From: Closterium sp. Naga37s-1
Lineage: Eukaryota > Streptophyta > Zygnematophyceae > Desmidiales > Closteriaceae
DNA length: 64,000 nucleotides
Direction: 5' to 3'
Assembly (NCBI GenBank): GCA_947471745.1
Contig: CANJKZ010000065.1
Span: 62,001-126,000 of the forward strand
Position numbers and translations under genes: made by a program. The notes beneath the pieces were generated by a model. It was not told where the DNA came from. It made no database searches and worked only from the letters and a program-made list of their open reading frames with translations. The stretch's first letter is position 1; each line of letters opens with the position of its first letter. Below are positions 21,780-48,012 of this stretch, one piece after another.

Positions 21780-22440
21780 CAGAGCAGCGCGCAGAGCAAG
21801 GCAGGGCGGCGCACGCCTAGGGCGCCCAGCGGGGCGGCACACAGCAGGGGCGGCTGCAGGGGCAGGTGGTAGCCGGGCGGCGCAGGCAGCAAAAGGGCGG
21901 CGAGTGGGCTACCAGAGGACGGCGAGCGGGCTGCAAGGGGGGAGCGAGCGGGCTGCCAGAGGGCGGCGAGCGGGCTGGAAGGGGCGGCGAGCGGGCCACA
22001 AGGGGCGGCGAGCGGGCTGCAAGGGGCAGCGCACAGGCTGCAAGAGGGCAGCGCGCGGGCTGCTAGGGGCGGCGAGCGGGCCGCAAGCGGGTGGCGAGCA
22101 GGCTGCAGGGGCGGCGAGCGGGCCGCAAGCGGGAGGCGAGCGGGCGGCAAGGGCGGCGAGCGGGCCGCAGGCGGGCGGCTAGCGGGCTGCAGGGGCGGCT
22201 CGTGGGCCGCAAGCGAGCGGCGAGCGGGCTGCAGGGGCGGCTAGCGGGCCGTAAGTGCGGCGAGCGGGCCGCAAGGGCGGCGAGCGGGCCGCAAGCGGGC
22301 GGTGAGCGGGCGGCAATGGCGGCGCACGGGCTAAAGGGGCGGCACGACGGCTGCAGGGGCGGCTCGCGGGCTGCTAAGGGCGGCATGACGGGCTGCTAGG
22401 GGCGGCTCAGCGACTAGCAGGGCGGCGGGCCGTTAGGGTA
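21780..22440 (-). repeat. GC-rich minisatellite leader of copia-2
   Basis: Degenerate tandem units of about 20-24 bp built on GCGAGCGGGCTGCAAGGGCG fill the space between the primer site and the gag ATG. All frames lack stops because of composition; no protein signature is seen. Confidence 0.75.
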
Positions 22441-22470
22441 GGGCTGCAGGGCAGCTAGTGGGGCAGCTAT

Positions 22471-22657
22471 GTGGTGGGCCCTAAAAAAAAAAAATCGGTC
22501 CTAGGGAAGGACCAGCTCTGAAACCATGTTAGAATCTAGAACGAGAATGAATGCATTGAAGAGAAGTTGGGTACAAGTACTAACCCTAATTGGGTTGTAC
22601 CGCTTATGGGCTACCCCACTAAAGCCTACACAATGTAAGCACTATAGCATTCTGACA
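22471..22657 (-). repeat. 5' LTR, primer site and hairpin of copia-2
   Basis: LTR 22527-22657 with inverted ends (TGTCAGAAT / ATTCTAACA). Next to the primer site is a perfect hairpin GGTCC-TTCCCTA-GGACC (22497-22513), followed by a T12 run and GGGCCCACCAC (22471-22481). Confidence 0.75.
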
Positions 22658-23871
22658 CTAATTTCTTGCTTGGTAGTGTACCCCTTTTCCTCCCCTATTT
22701 GTACTTCACTCTCTATAGTGAAACTCCTCTTTCTTGCTCCAATTCTCTCGATATTCATGCCTGGCCTAAACCCTAGGATGGCTCCTAGTCTCACCCTCTA
22801 GCTACTATTCTGATATGGTTTCAGAGCTGGTTCCATCCTGGAACCTTCCTGTAATTTTAAGAGATATGGACCCACACGCACGCGGCCTGTTTTGCCCTGC
22901 GTCCTCGCGCCCGCAGCGCCTGCCCGTCCCATCTCGTCGCGCCAGTGGTGCCTGCCCGTCACGTCGAGTCGCGCCCGAAGCGCCCGCCCGTCCCGTCCCG
23001 TCGTTCCTGTTGCGCTCGCCCGTCCCGTCCCATCGCGCCTGCTGCACCTGCTCGCCCCGTCCCGTGCGCTGCCCCTTCGCCCCGCCGCTGGTCGTGAACT
23101 CCAGCGGCGCACGTCGCTGGCGCCAGCACCTTCTATAGCGGGGGGGGGGGGGGGGGGGGGGGAGATGAGTGGGTGACAGGCTATGGGAGGAGATGCAGTG
23201 AGGGGGTGGTGAGCGAGATGCTGTCAAGCCAGCAGCCGCCCCTCCTCTCTTTCTCACTGTCGAACGTGCAACTGTGGGTGGGAGGGTAAGAGAGAGTGGC
23301 GGACGAAGCAGCCACGCATATGCAGCTGCTGCCCTCTTCTACCGTGGCACCTCCTGCTGCAGCCCCTGTCGCCACCTTCGTTTGTCTCGTCTCTCTGCTG
23401 CTGTTGAGCGGCAGGTGCTGTCGCTGAGCCCTGCGTTGCCGCCACCCTTTCTCGCCGCACGCACCTGCTCTCCAGGCTACCTGCGCCACATGCACCTACT
23501 GTTGTCTGTTTCTCTCTTGCCTCAGGGCTTACTGCAGCTGTATCTGCCACTACTGGACTAGTTGTCACTGCTCTTGCGTGCTGCTGCTTTGTTGTGCTTG
23601 GTGTACCCTTGCAGGTTGTGTCTTGCACTTGGCTATTCCTTCATGCAGTTAAGGGGGGATGTCAGAATTATATTGTTATAATTGCATGTAGTTCTAGCTG
23701 TAGTGTAGTTATCCTAATTTCCTGCTTGGTGGTGTACCCCCTTTCCTCCCCTATTTGTACTTTACTCTTTATAGTGAAACTCCTCTTTCTTGCTCCAATT
23801 CTCTCGATAGTCATGCCTACCCTAAACCCTAGGATGGCTCCTAGTCTCACCCTCTAGCTACTATTCTGACA
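22658..23871 (+). mobile_element. Non-autonomous LTR element NA3, left LTR truncated by copia-2
   Basis: Right LTR 23660-23871 (212 bp, TGTCAG...CTGACA). The left LTR survives as its last 158 bp (22658-22815). Primer site TGGTTTCAGAGC is at 22816-22827, followed by the perfect hairpin GGTTCCA-TCC-TGGAACC (22829-22845). The core is GC-rich (CGCGCC/CCGTCCC units) with a G-run of 22 at about 23140. The purine tract AAGGGGGGA precedes the right LTR. No coding region. This is the outermost shell of the left-hand nest. Confidence 0.85.
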
Positions 23872-24549
23872 AATAGGCTAACGAAGCATCCAGAATTCAC
23901 CTTTTACTTGGTAGGTACTTACTTCTTCCAATGGGTCTTTATTTTAGACACTACACAAGAGAGAAATTTTCGAGCCTTTTACATGTCCATGCCACATAGC
24001 GCAGTGTTAAACTTTTATATCTGCATCTTCTGATTGTATATATGAAAGTTCTCGTTTTGTTTTTATGGATGTTTTAATAATACCAGCTGTCATGTTACAG
24101 TTTTGTGGGCAAAACAAGTTTCCCTAATAAGAGCATGTTCATGTGTACACCTCAGTGGCATTTGATTTTCTGGTTACCATCACTTCACGAATTTCAGGGG
24201 CCTATCATATCACCCAGTGAACAATCCGACTTCGCGACAGAAATCAATGAGGGCGTTGCGCTGAAGTAGGCAGCCAACCAGTTTGCTGCGAGAACGATGG
24301 GTCTTATCCACGATTGGCTGATTCAGATACGCCTTGAGTTTTGGATATCGCTCGTTCGCCAGTCGCTGGTTCCCCCCACCTTCCCCGTGGGAATTGCGTC
24401 TCTCAACCAAGCGCGGGGAACACAGGTGGAACATCCTGGCGGAAGGGGTGGAGGAGCTGAAGTACCATCCCAGCAATCGCTAGACTGCTGACTGCAGAGG
24501 AACCTGTTTCCAAGCCACCTCCTTCAGTTCGCCAACCTAAGACGTAGCC
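23872..24549 (+). promoter_or_regulatory. Upstream region of the LHCA4-like gene with I-box and CCAAT-like motifs
   Basis: 678 bp without an ORF of note, AT-richer than the flanks. At 24303-24317 an inverted I-box core (CTTATCC, i.e. GGATAAG) is followed at once by an inverted CCAAT box (ATTGG). This pairing is typical of light-regulated LHC promoters in plants. It lies about 240 bp before the ATG. I see no convincing TATA box close to the gene. The assignment rests on motif recall only. Confidence 0.35.
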
Positions 24550-25506
24550 ATGGCTTCCGTCACCATGCAGGCTGCCTCCGTCGTGGCTAGGTCCACTTTC
24601 CTTGGCGCGGGTTCCTCGCGCCTCGCCAGGTCGACCCGTGTTAACGCACAGCCGACCTCCATCTCCGCCCTGAAGATTGAGGCTAAGGGCAACTGGCTCC
24701 CTGGGTCCACCTCCCCGGCGTGGCTCGATGGCAGGTAAATGCTGCTCGATCCATTGACCCGCCCTAACATTTCAGCCTCATTACTACCGTGTAATAACTA
24801 CCAGTGTCCTACGTAGGCGACTAATGCCTTCGCTTCTCTTTCTCATGATTCCAGCCTTCCCGGCGACAACGGCTTCGATCCCCTTGCCCTGGCTGAGGAT
24901 CCCGAGAACCTCAAGTGGTACGTCCAGGCCGAGCTCCAGAACGGCCGCTGGGCCATGCTCGGTGTTGCCGGCATGATCATCCCCGAGGCTCTGACCTCCG
25001 CTGGGCTCCTGAACGTGCCAGTGTGGTACGACACTGGTGTCGCCGAGTTCTGGTGCCCCACTCCCACCCTGTTCGCGATCGAGTTCATCCTGTTCAACTT
25101 TGTGGAGCTTCTGAGGTGGCAAGACATCAAGAAGCCCGGAAGCGTGAGCACCGACCCGTTCGGCAACACTCTCGCCCCTGGTGAAGTTGGTTACCCCGGT
25201 TTCAACCCCATGGGTATGGGAACCGACTTCCGCAGCAAGGAGAGCGAGCTGGCTAACGGTGAGCACCACTACACCGCTTCAGTTTATTGCGATACAGTAA
25301 CGCCCACTTAGATCAATACTCTATGTTTGTCCGACTAATTCACTTGTGCATTTATGTTTTCAGGCCGTACCGCCATGATCGCGTTCTTGGGTTTCATCGT
25401 CCAGTCGCACATCACTGGTGCCGGTCCCTTTGCCAACCTGGCTGCCCATCTTGCCGACCCATGGAACACGACCGTCTTCCAGAGCCTGGACAAGTTCCTG
25501 TCTTAA
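24550..25506 (+). CDS. LHCA4: Photosystem I light-harvesting chlorophyll a/b protein, LHCA4-like
   Basis: Three exons: 24550-24734, 24855-25258, 25364-25506, giving 243 residues; all junctions are GT-AG and keep the frame. The product binds chlorophyll in the thylakoid and feeds energy to photosystem I. Residues 1 to about 33 are a Ser/Ala/Arg-rich chloroplast transit peptide. Helix B has E88-L-Q-N91-G-R93-W-A-M-L and helix C E193-L-A-N196-G-R198, the paired chlorophyll-binding motifs. [10 protein letters not shown] opens the mature domain and the C-terminus has H-L-A-D-P-W, as in LHCA4. Asn91, where most LHC proteins have His, is the ligand linked to far-red chlorophylls in LHCA3/LHCA4. LHCA2 is the main alternative but fits less well. 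It ends 146 bp from the convergent subtilase gene. Confidence 0.93.
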
Positions 25507-25652
25507 GCTGTATATCTTGATAACGTATTGAAAATTTGATTCAGCAAACATAAATACATGAATCATTGCGTAAGCACGGTATTTGTATATCTTAGGAGGT
25601 AATTTTGTTAGATTCTGTGGGCTAAAGACATCCAGTTCAAAAGCAAGTCACA

Positions 25653-41150
<15,498 letters not shown>

Positions 41151-41806
41151 CGCTGCCTTGGCCTAAGAATGCTTATTCTCCTCACGTAGTGATCCAAGCT
41201 TGCCAGTTTCGTTCCGCTAAAACGAGTATAGATTGAACCGGCACGCTCTGAGTTGGAAAACGGAAACCACGTGTGTGCGTTCGAGAATAAGCAGCGCACG
41301 GCTTGCGAGGTAGCAAGGGAAGTGTGCTGATGCTTATCAGGCGGGTCCTACGAAGATAGCTTGCATTACTACGGTGCGGACAATCAGATACGATCGGCTC
41401 GCCGACAAAAACACATTGAAGACCCGACGCGCTTCGTAAAGGACGAAGCGCCATCGCGCGTTCCTGAATGACCGTTCCCCTCTGGTACAGACTCAGGCGA
41501 GTGGCGAGTGATGCTACTGGCATAGTATCTGGTGACGACGACGGCAGCCCGAGCGACGGCAGCCCGAGCGACGCTAGACTGAACGATGGTATCCCGAGCG
41601 ACGGTATCCCGAGCGACGGTATCCCGAGCGATGGTAGCCGAGCAATAATAGCACGGTCTAGCGCAGCGAAGTGGGACATCGAATAAAGACGCTAGTGGAG
41701 CTTCGAAATGGAAAGGAAATTCGGGAACTTCGAGGGATGAAAGTGGCGGCAATTGAGCTCGGTTCGGCTTGCCTCGAGCAGTGCAGAGCGCGCGGCACAG
41801 GGAAGG
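41151..41806. other. Region upstream of the subtilase gene
   Basis: No gene recognised. It should hold the subtilase promoter (read leftward); a possible TATA-like CTATAC lies at about 41229-41234, roughly 80 bp before the ATG. A 15-bp tandem repeat built on GACGGTATCCCGAGC occupies 41535-41640. gypsy-2 starts at 41807. Confidence 0.5.
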
Positions 41807-42158
41807 TGTTACGAGTGCAATTGAGCGAGCGAGCGAGAATCACTATCGAAGCAAAACAATACAATGAGCGAAGGCATGCGCGAAGAATATATAGCTAACT
41901 AGAGTGGTAACTGTAACGCGAGGAATTGGGGTGCGCTACGGGCCTAGCGCCGAGGTTGGGATATGTCGAGGCGGAGGTCCGGAGCGCGAGTTACCAACCG
42001 AACCGTGAGGTTGAGTCGCGTCGTGAACAGTGGCGGGAGTCGTAGTCGATGCGAGTGTCGCGAGCGGGTAACGTTTCATTGTTTGGGTGCCGATGGCGCG
42101 AATGGTCTTGTACGCGGTAAGCAAGGGTGCGAAGTAAGGAAAGGGAATTTTCCTTACA
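41807..42158 (-). repeat. 3' LTR of gypsy-2
   Basis: 352 bp, TGTAAGGAAA to CTCGTAACA in element orientation. It is about 95 percent alike to the 5' LTR by eye (a few substitutions and small indels). The polypurine tract is immediately to its right (42160-42175). Confidence 0.85.
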
Positions 42159-42185
42159 CTACCCCCCTCCCCAAGGAGGCCCTCC

Positions 42186-42614
42186 TTACGAGAGTGCGTG
42201 TACATCTCGAAAATTTCGACTGCGCAGATACTCAATGAGGACAGGATGATTTTCAATTATATCCAGGGGGACCCAGTTGTCTTCAGTGGGCGTGCGGTCT
42301 TTCCAGCGGATCAGGAATTCGATCATGCGGGCTCCTCGTGGGTCACGTACTCGGTGGCTCAGTATTTTTTCAGGCGTGATGATTGGTTCTGTCGGCGGTC
42401 GTGTCATGCTGGCGGGGCGGTTGCGAGGCAGTTGGCTGGTGAATGGCACGTATGGGCGAAGCACGCTGACGTGGAAGGACGGGCTGACGTACCAGTCAGC
42501 AGGGAGGAGGAGGTGGGCGGTGACGGGTGTGATCATGTGGCTGATGCGAAATGGCCTGCAATATCGGGGGCGGAGTTTTGGGGTGATGGGCAGGCGGAGG
42601 TTTTGAGTATCGAG
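42186..42614 (-). pseudogene. gypsy-2 integrase C-terminus with chromodomain
   Basis: The integrase tail (Y-C-R-P-F-R-I-S-H, Y-V-S-P-S-F-H-V-S-V-L) is followed by a chromodomain: E-K-I-L-S-H-R-V, then I-E-F-L-I-R-W-K-D and D-N-W-V-P-L-D-I-I, ending in L-I-E-Y-L. The aromatic W of the second block is kept. The coding sequence is continuous from this block to its end near 42190, but NA4 cuts it from the rest of integrase. Confidence 0.85.
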
Positions 42615-44269
42615 TGTCAAAATCAAGAAGTGTAATAAGTAAAGCCAAGGTTTAAGTGAGGGCCTAGGCTTAGTAGCCTAGGCCAAGGGAGTCGAGGTAG
42701 TTTGTGCCAAGGAGGGAGAATCGAGAATGTGTGTTCACTATAGCACTAGGGTACATATAGCAAACAAAGAGGTGCACCACCTATAAAGTTAATATCTACA
42801 CTACAGCTAGAACTACATGCAGGTATAAGAATATAATTATGACATCCCCCCGTAACTGCATGCAGGAATAGCTAAGTGCAGAACACAACCTGCAGGGGTA
42901 CACCACAGATAGAGAAAACAGCAACAGCAGGCAAGGTAACAGATGCAAGTTCACAAAATAAAGACAAGTGGCAGTACTAGAGGGGCAGTGAGGAGGAGGA
43001 GTTGGGAGGCGGCAGGTGAGGCTGCTGGCTTCACGGCGGCTGCCTCCTGGAACCTCCCCCATGCTCCCAAACCCCCTCTGCACACTCCTCAACGTCCCTA
43101 GTGCCACTCCCCCGGCTCCCCACACCCTCACACCCTCCCCCCCCCAGCGGCAGCTGCAGCAGTGGGAGAGAAAGGAGGAGGAGGGGAAGGGGATCACAGA
43201 CACCCATCACCCCCATACCCGCCACCTCCATACCCTCCCCCCCACGGCTGCACGCGCAGCAGGGAGACGAAGGAGGGGGGGGGGGGGGGGGGGGGGAGGG
43301 GGGGTGGCGGGGAAGAAGCCGCCCCACGGCCACAGAGGGGTGGCGCACAGGGAAGGGCAGGGGCGGCTGCACCGAGGGCAGGCGCGGGTAGGGCAGGGGC
43401 GGCTGCACCGAGTGCAGGCGCATGTGAGGCAGGGGCGGCTGCTCCGAGGGCAGGCGCGGGTGAGGCAGGGGCGGCTGCTCCGAGGGCAGACGCGGGTGAG
43501 TCAGGGGCGGCTGCTCGAAGGCAGGCGCGAGGTGAGGCAGAGGCGCCGTCGCGGGCGCCAGGGGCGGGTCCGCAGCGGCGCAGGGCACCGTCGCGGGCGC
43601 CAGGGGCGGGTCCGCGGCGGCTCTGGCCACCGTCACGGGCGCCAAGGGCGGGTCCGCGGCGGCTCAGGGAACCGTCGCGGGCGCCAGGGGCGGGTCCGCG
43701 GCGGCTCAGGGCACCGTCGCGAGCGCCAGGGGCAGTTCCGCGGCGGCGCAAGGCACCGTCGCGGGCGCCAGGGGCGGGTCCGCGGCGGCTCAGGGCACCG
43801 TCGCGGGCGCCAGGGGCGGGTCCGCGGCGGCTCAGGGCACCGCCACGGGCGCCAGGGGCGGGTCCGCGGCGGCTCAGGGCACCGTCGCGGGCGCCAGGGG
43901 CGGGTCCGCGACGGGCAGAAAAAACGTCACCCGGGCGCGGGACAGAGCGAAAATCGCCACGCGCCCGAGGCGCGCGACCGGAAAAACAGCGGCGGAAGCG
44001 TGAGGCTGCCCACAGGCCAGGACTTAACAGGCTCTAATACCATGTCAAAATCAAGAAGTGTAAGTAAAGCCAAGGTTTAAGTGAGGGCCTAGGCTTAGTA
44101 GCCTAGGCCAAGGGAGTCGAGGTAGTTTGTGCCAAGGAGGGAGAGTCGAGAATGTGTGTTCACTATAGCACTAGGGTACATATAGCAAACAAAGAGGTGC
44201 ACCACCTATAAAGTTAATATCTACACTACAGCTAGAACTACATGCAGGTATAAGAATATAATTCTGACA
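42615..44269 (-). mobile_element. Non-autonomous LTR element NA4, with target duplication TCGAG
   Basis: LTRs 42615-42844 (230 bp) and 44043-44269 (227 bp), nearly identical except for a 3-bp indel and about two changes, so insertion was recent. Duplication TCGAG on both sides (42610-42614 and 44270-44274). Primer site TGGTATTAGAGC at 44031-44042. The core has a 42-bp GC-rich tandem repeat (GGCGCCAGGGGCGGGTCCGC... at 43550-43910) and a G-run at 43268-43300. No gag or pol. Confidence 0.9.
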
Positions 44270-45073
44270 TCGAGTAGCACGAGGTCGTCGGCCTGGTAAG
44301 TGACGGGTCGGCGGTGGCGGTCGGCGTTACGCTTAGCGATTATGTTCGATTTTTTATTGCGTCTGCTGCTCGGGTCCGTGCTGCTTGTAAAATTTCTGCG
44401 AACTGTTGCGCGCGTGGCACCGGTTTGTCGGGATTCGGAGTCATGGATACTGTGGGGTCTTGTCCGTAGTTCAGGTAAAACGGTGACTGTTGGGTCGTGG
44501 CGGATGGCGAGTTGTTGTATGCGAACTCGAGGAGTGGCAGTTGCTGTTCCCAGGTGGTCAGGTCGTCGCACGTGGCTCGGATGAGTTACTCCATGGTCTG
44601 GTTCGTCTGTCCTGTCTGTCCGTCGGTTTCGGGGTGGTATGAAGAACTGAACTATAGTCGCGTGCCGAACAGCTACCACAGGTTCCGCCAGAAGTTGCTG
44701 ATGAACTTCGTATCGCGGTCGCTGATGATCGATGCTGGTATCCTGTGTAGTCGAACGACGGTGAAGAGGCGGGTTGTTTCTTCGGCTGTGATTGATTTTT
44801 TGCAGGCTGCGAAAAGTGCCATTTTCGTCAGCCGATCGACGACGACCAGGATCGCGTCGTTCCCACTTGCTCCAGCCAGTAACCCCGTGACGAAGTCCAT
44901 CGTCACCTGCTGCCAAGCACGCTCTGGGGGTGGTATCGGCTGCAAATGCCTTGCCGTCGTTTCCGTGATGACTTCATGAGTAGGCAGGTGGGACACAATG
45001 CCACGTGTCGTTGCACGTCGGTCAGCATTTCGGGCCAGTAGTAATACCGCTGCAGTTGGCGCCGTGTTTTCTC
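44270..45073 (-). pseudogene. gypsy-2 integrase core
   Basis: Contains the P-P-P-E-R-A-W block, M-D-F-V-T-G-L with the first catalytic Asp, V-V-V-D-R-L-T-K-M, and I-S-D-R-D-T-K-F with the second Asp. A frame break follows near 44680, then the D-G-Q-T-D-R-T region and a P-F-Y-L-N-Y-G block. An in-frame stop near 44400 adds to the damage. NA5 lies at its start and NA4 at its end. Confidence 0.8.
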
Positions 45074-46528
45074 TGTCAGAATATGTTATATTTGTCTAGC
45101 CTGCAGTGGGGTACTCAATAGTGAGTACAGCCCAATCTAGGGTTTCCTATATGTACTCAACTGCTTGCTAGTGAAAACCCCTCTTTCTTGTTTCTAACTT
45201 TCTACTACTGTTTCCAACATGGAATCAGAGCAGGTCGACCCTCACGGGTCGATCCTGTGGATGGGCCCACCCAATACTTCCCCTGCTGCTGCTCTGCCTA
45301 ACGCGCGCCTCGAGCGCGCGCTGTCTGCCTGCCTGCCGCGCGCCCATGGCACGCGGCCTTTTTTCTTCCCGCCGCGCGCTCGAGGCGCGCGGCGGTTTTC
45401 TGACCGTCGGCCGCCCCGTGGCGCGCGGCGGTGCCCTGCCCCGGCCTCGCCCCGGCCCTGCCCCGTCGTCCGTCGCGGCCCCGTCGCGGCCCTGCCCCGT
45501 CGCCTGTCGCGGCCCCGTCACCTGTCGCGGCCCCGTCGCGGCCTCGCCCCGGCCCTGCCCCGTCACCTGTCGCGGCCCTGTCGCGGCCTCGCCCCGGCCC
45601 TGCCCCGTCGCTCGTCGCGGCCCCGTCGCGGCCCCGCCCCGGCCCTGCCCCGTCGCCTGTCGCGGCCCCGTCGCGGCCTCGCCCCGGCCCCTCCCGTCTT
45701 CGTCGCGGCCCTGCCCCCCCCCCCCCCCCCCCGTAACCTCCCTACCCGCCATCCTGCCCTGCCCTGTGTTAGGGTTTGGGGGTGGCGAGTAGGGGGTGGC
45801 GGGTGTGTGGCCTCCCCTGCTCCTCCTCCTCCTCCGTCTCCCACTGCTGCAGCTGCCGCTGAGGGGGGTGGGTGTGTGGGAGCCGACGGAGTAGTGCTAG
45901 GGGGTGGAGTGTGAGTGAACCTAGGGGTGCAGCAGGGGGTGTGTGAAAGGGGGGTGGGACAGTTTGGGGAGGTTGAAGGGGGGTGGCCGCCGTGAAGCCC
46001 GCAGCTCCAGTCGCCCGTGAGACCGTCGCGCCAGTCGCCCGTGAGCCCGTTGCTCCACTTGCCCGTGAGCCCGTTGCTCCAGTCGCCCGTGGGTCCGTTG
46101 CTCCTGCCGCTCAGAGTTAGCCGCGGAGCCAGTTACTCCAGTTGCCCGTGTGCCAGTTGCTCCAGTTGCCAGAGTGCTAGTTGCTCCAGTTGCCCGTGTG
46201 CCAGTTGCTCCAGTTGCGCCGTGTGCCAGCAGCTTCAGCTGCCGCCCACTACCTCCTCTCCTCTCATAGTCCCTCCTCCTCCACACTTGCCCTCTGTTAT
46301 AGCCTCTAGCTTTGCTCATATTTGTGAACTATAATTTGCTTGCTTGTTGTGCTGATTACACCCCACTTTGGCTATGGGGGTGTGTCAGAATATGTTATAT
46401 TTGTCTAGCTTGCAGTGGGGTACTCAATAGTGAGTACAGCCCAATCTAGGGTTTCCTATATGTACTCAATTGCTTGCTAGTGAAAACCCCTCTTTCTTAT
46501 TTCTAACTTTCTACTACTGTTTTCAACA
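45074..46528 (+). mobile_element. Non-autonomous LTR element NA5, with target duplication TTCTC
   Basis: 146-bp LTRs at 45074-45219 and 46383-46528, differing at a handful of positions. Duplication TTCTC (45069-45073 and 46529-46533). Primer site TGGAATCAGAGC at 45220-45231, followed by the perfect hairpin TCGACCC-TCAC-GGGTCGA (45235-45252) and GGGCCCACC (45263-45271). GTCGCGGCCCCGTCGCGGCC-type repeats fill 45430-45710. Same family as NA2. Confidence 0.9.
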
Positions 46529-48010
46529 TTCTCTACTCCGAAATGTCCTGAGGTAACCCCGTCGTGTGCCTCCTCAAGTAATAGCTCCCTTTGTAAGGTG
46601 TAGCCTGGTACCGAGATGCGGTCGGTGCCGGCTTTTACGTAATAAGTCCCCTTTGCTGCTGCGAACTGCTGCAAATTTCCACCTGTGAAGAACGTGTCGG
46701 TTTGATAGCCGTGGGTAAATAGTCCTGTTAGTAGTGGGCTGGTCTGGGCGAGTAGTATGGCGTGGATTTGGGCAGTGGGGCGGGTCAGTGCGTCGGCAAT
46801 GTTCGATGCTCCTTTATTGTAGGTGACCATGTAGTGGAAATTTGACACGAGGAAATCGAGCCAGCGGATCTTTCGTGGGTTGCGGTGGGGTCGTGCGCAT
46901 AGGTACTGTAGTGATTTGTGGTCTGTCCGTACTGTCACGCCTGCGCCGGTCAAGTAACAGCGCCATACTTTGAACGCATGCACGATCGCGAGCATTTCGC
47001 GGTCGTGTATTGGGTAATTCTTCTCGAGCGGATGCAGTTTTCGTGACTCGCATGCGATGGGCTGTAAACCGTTGCCGAAATCCTGCAGCAGTATGGCTCC
47101 AATGGCGATGTCGCTTGCATCTGTAACCACTTTGAATGGGCGGTGTGGGTCGGCGATGCGCAGTACGGCCGGTGAACAGATAATATTTTTTAGGGCAGAG
47201 AAGGCAGCATGCTCTTTCTCCCTCCACGTAAAAGCGACCCCCTTCCGCAGTAAATCCGTCAGCGGGGCAGTTAAGCGTGCCATGTCGGGGACGAACCGAC
47301 GCACATAATTAGCAAACCCTAAAAAATTCTGCAGCTCCGTGATGTTCGTCGAGGGGTGCCACGCTTTCACCGTGTCCAGCTACTTTGGGTCGATCTCAAC
47401 TCCAGCCTCCGAAATAACGTGCCCCAAAAATTCTAACCTATCCTAGAAGAACTCGCACTTGGAACCCTTGGTCAGTAGTTTGTGCTCGTCTAAAACTTTA
47501 AACACTGCTTCCAGATCTGCTAAGTGCTGCTGCTTATCACGACTGTAGACTAGGATGTCGTCGAGGTAAATTATCACGCATTTATCTAAGAGCGGCCTAA
47601 ACGCCTCGTTCATGGTCATCTGAAATGTTGCCGGTGCGTTGGTCAGCCCGAATGGCATCACGGTGTACTCGAATGACCCCTACCTAGTTCTACATGACGT
47701 CTTGGCGCAGTTCGATGGTTCGACCCGAATCTTTGTTCGAAAAGACCCGTGCTGTTTGCAGTTGATCTATCTGTTTGTCGGCGCGGGGAATAGGGTATCG
47801 CGACTTGACTGTTACCCTGTTCAGTGCTCTGTACTCTATACACATACAAAACCCTCTGTCTTTTTTCGGTGTGAGCAGTATTGGTGCGGTGAACGGCGAT
47901 GAACTCGGTCGGATGAGTTTCTTCTCTAACAGGTAATCTAGCTTCTTCCTCAGTTCATCGAGCTCGGGCTTTGTCAGTCGAAACTGTTGCCGTTCAGCTG
48001 GCTGTGCGTT
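46529..48010 (-). pseudogene. gypsy-2 reverse transcriptase, RNase H and integrase start
   Basis: RT: L-T-K-P-E-L-D-E-L-R, F-C-M-C-I-E-Y-R-A-L-N, a frameshift near 47690, then M-P-F-G-L-T-N-A-P-A-T-F-Q and the catalytic Y-L-D-D-I-L-V-Y-S near 47550. RNase H begins at T-D-A-S-D-I-A-I-G (about 47130) and has C-E-S-R-K-L and R-T-D-H-K-S-L. The frame ends with the integrase H2C2-type start G-H-F-G-V-E at the NA5 insertion site. Confidence 0.85.
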
Positions 48011-48012
48011 CC

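Larger units (their letters stand above)
17778..22657 (-). mobile_element. Ty1/copia element copia-2, internally deleted
   Basis: 5' LTR 22527-22657 (131 bp), primer site TGGTTTCAGAGC at 22515-22526, GC-rich leader, gag-protease, the first part of integrase, then RT and RNase H. It belongs to the same family as copia-1 (closely similar gag and RT). About 2 kb present in copia-1 between the integrase motif D-R-G-G-E-F and the RT start is missing. Its 3' LTR is displaced by copia-A. It is inserted in the left LTR of NA3 after that LTR's first 54 bases. Confidence 0.85.

Noticed and set aside
43016..44080. Arg/Gly-rich ORFs of up to 354 codons in NA4
   Set aside because: Produced by the 42-bp GC-rich tandem repeat of the leader; no start context or domain, and mirror ORFs exist on the other strand.
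45219..45914. ORF of 231 codons in NA5
   Set aside because: It starts at the primer site and runs through GC-rich repeats; same composition effect as in the other short elements.
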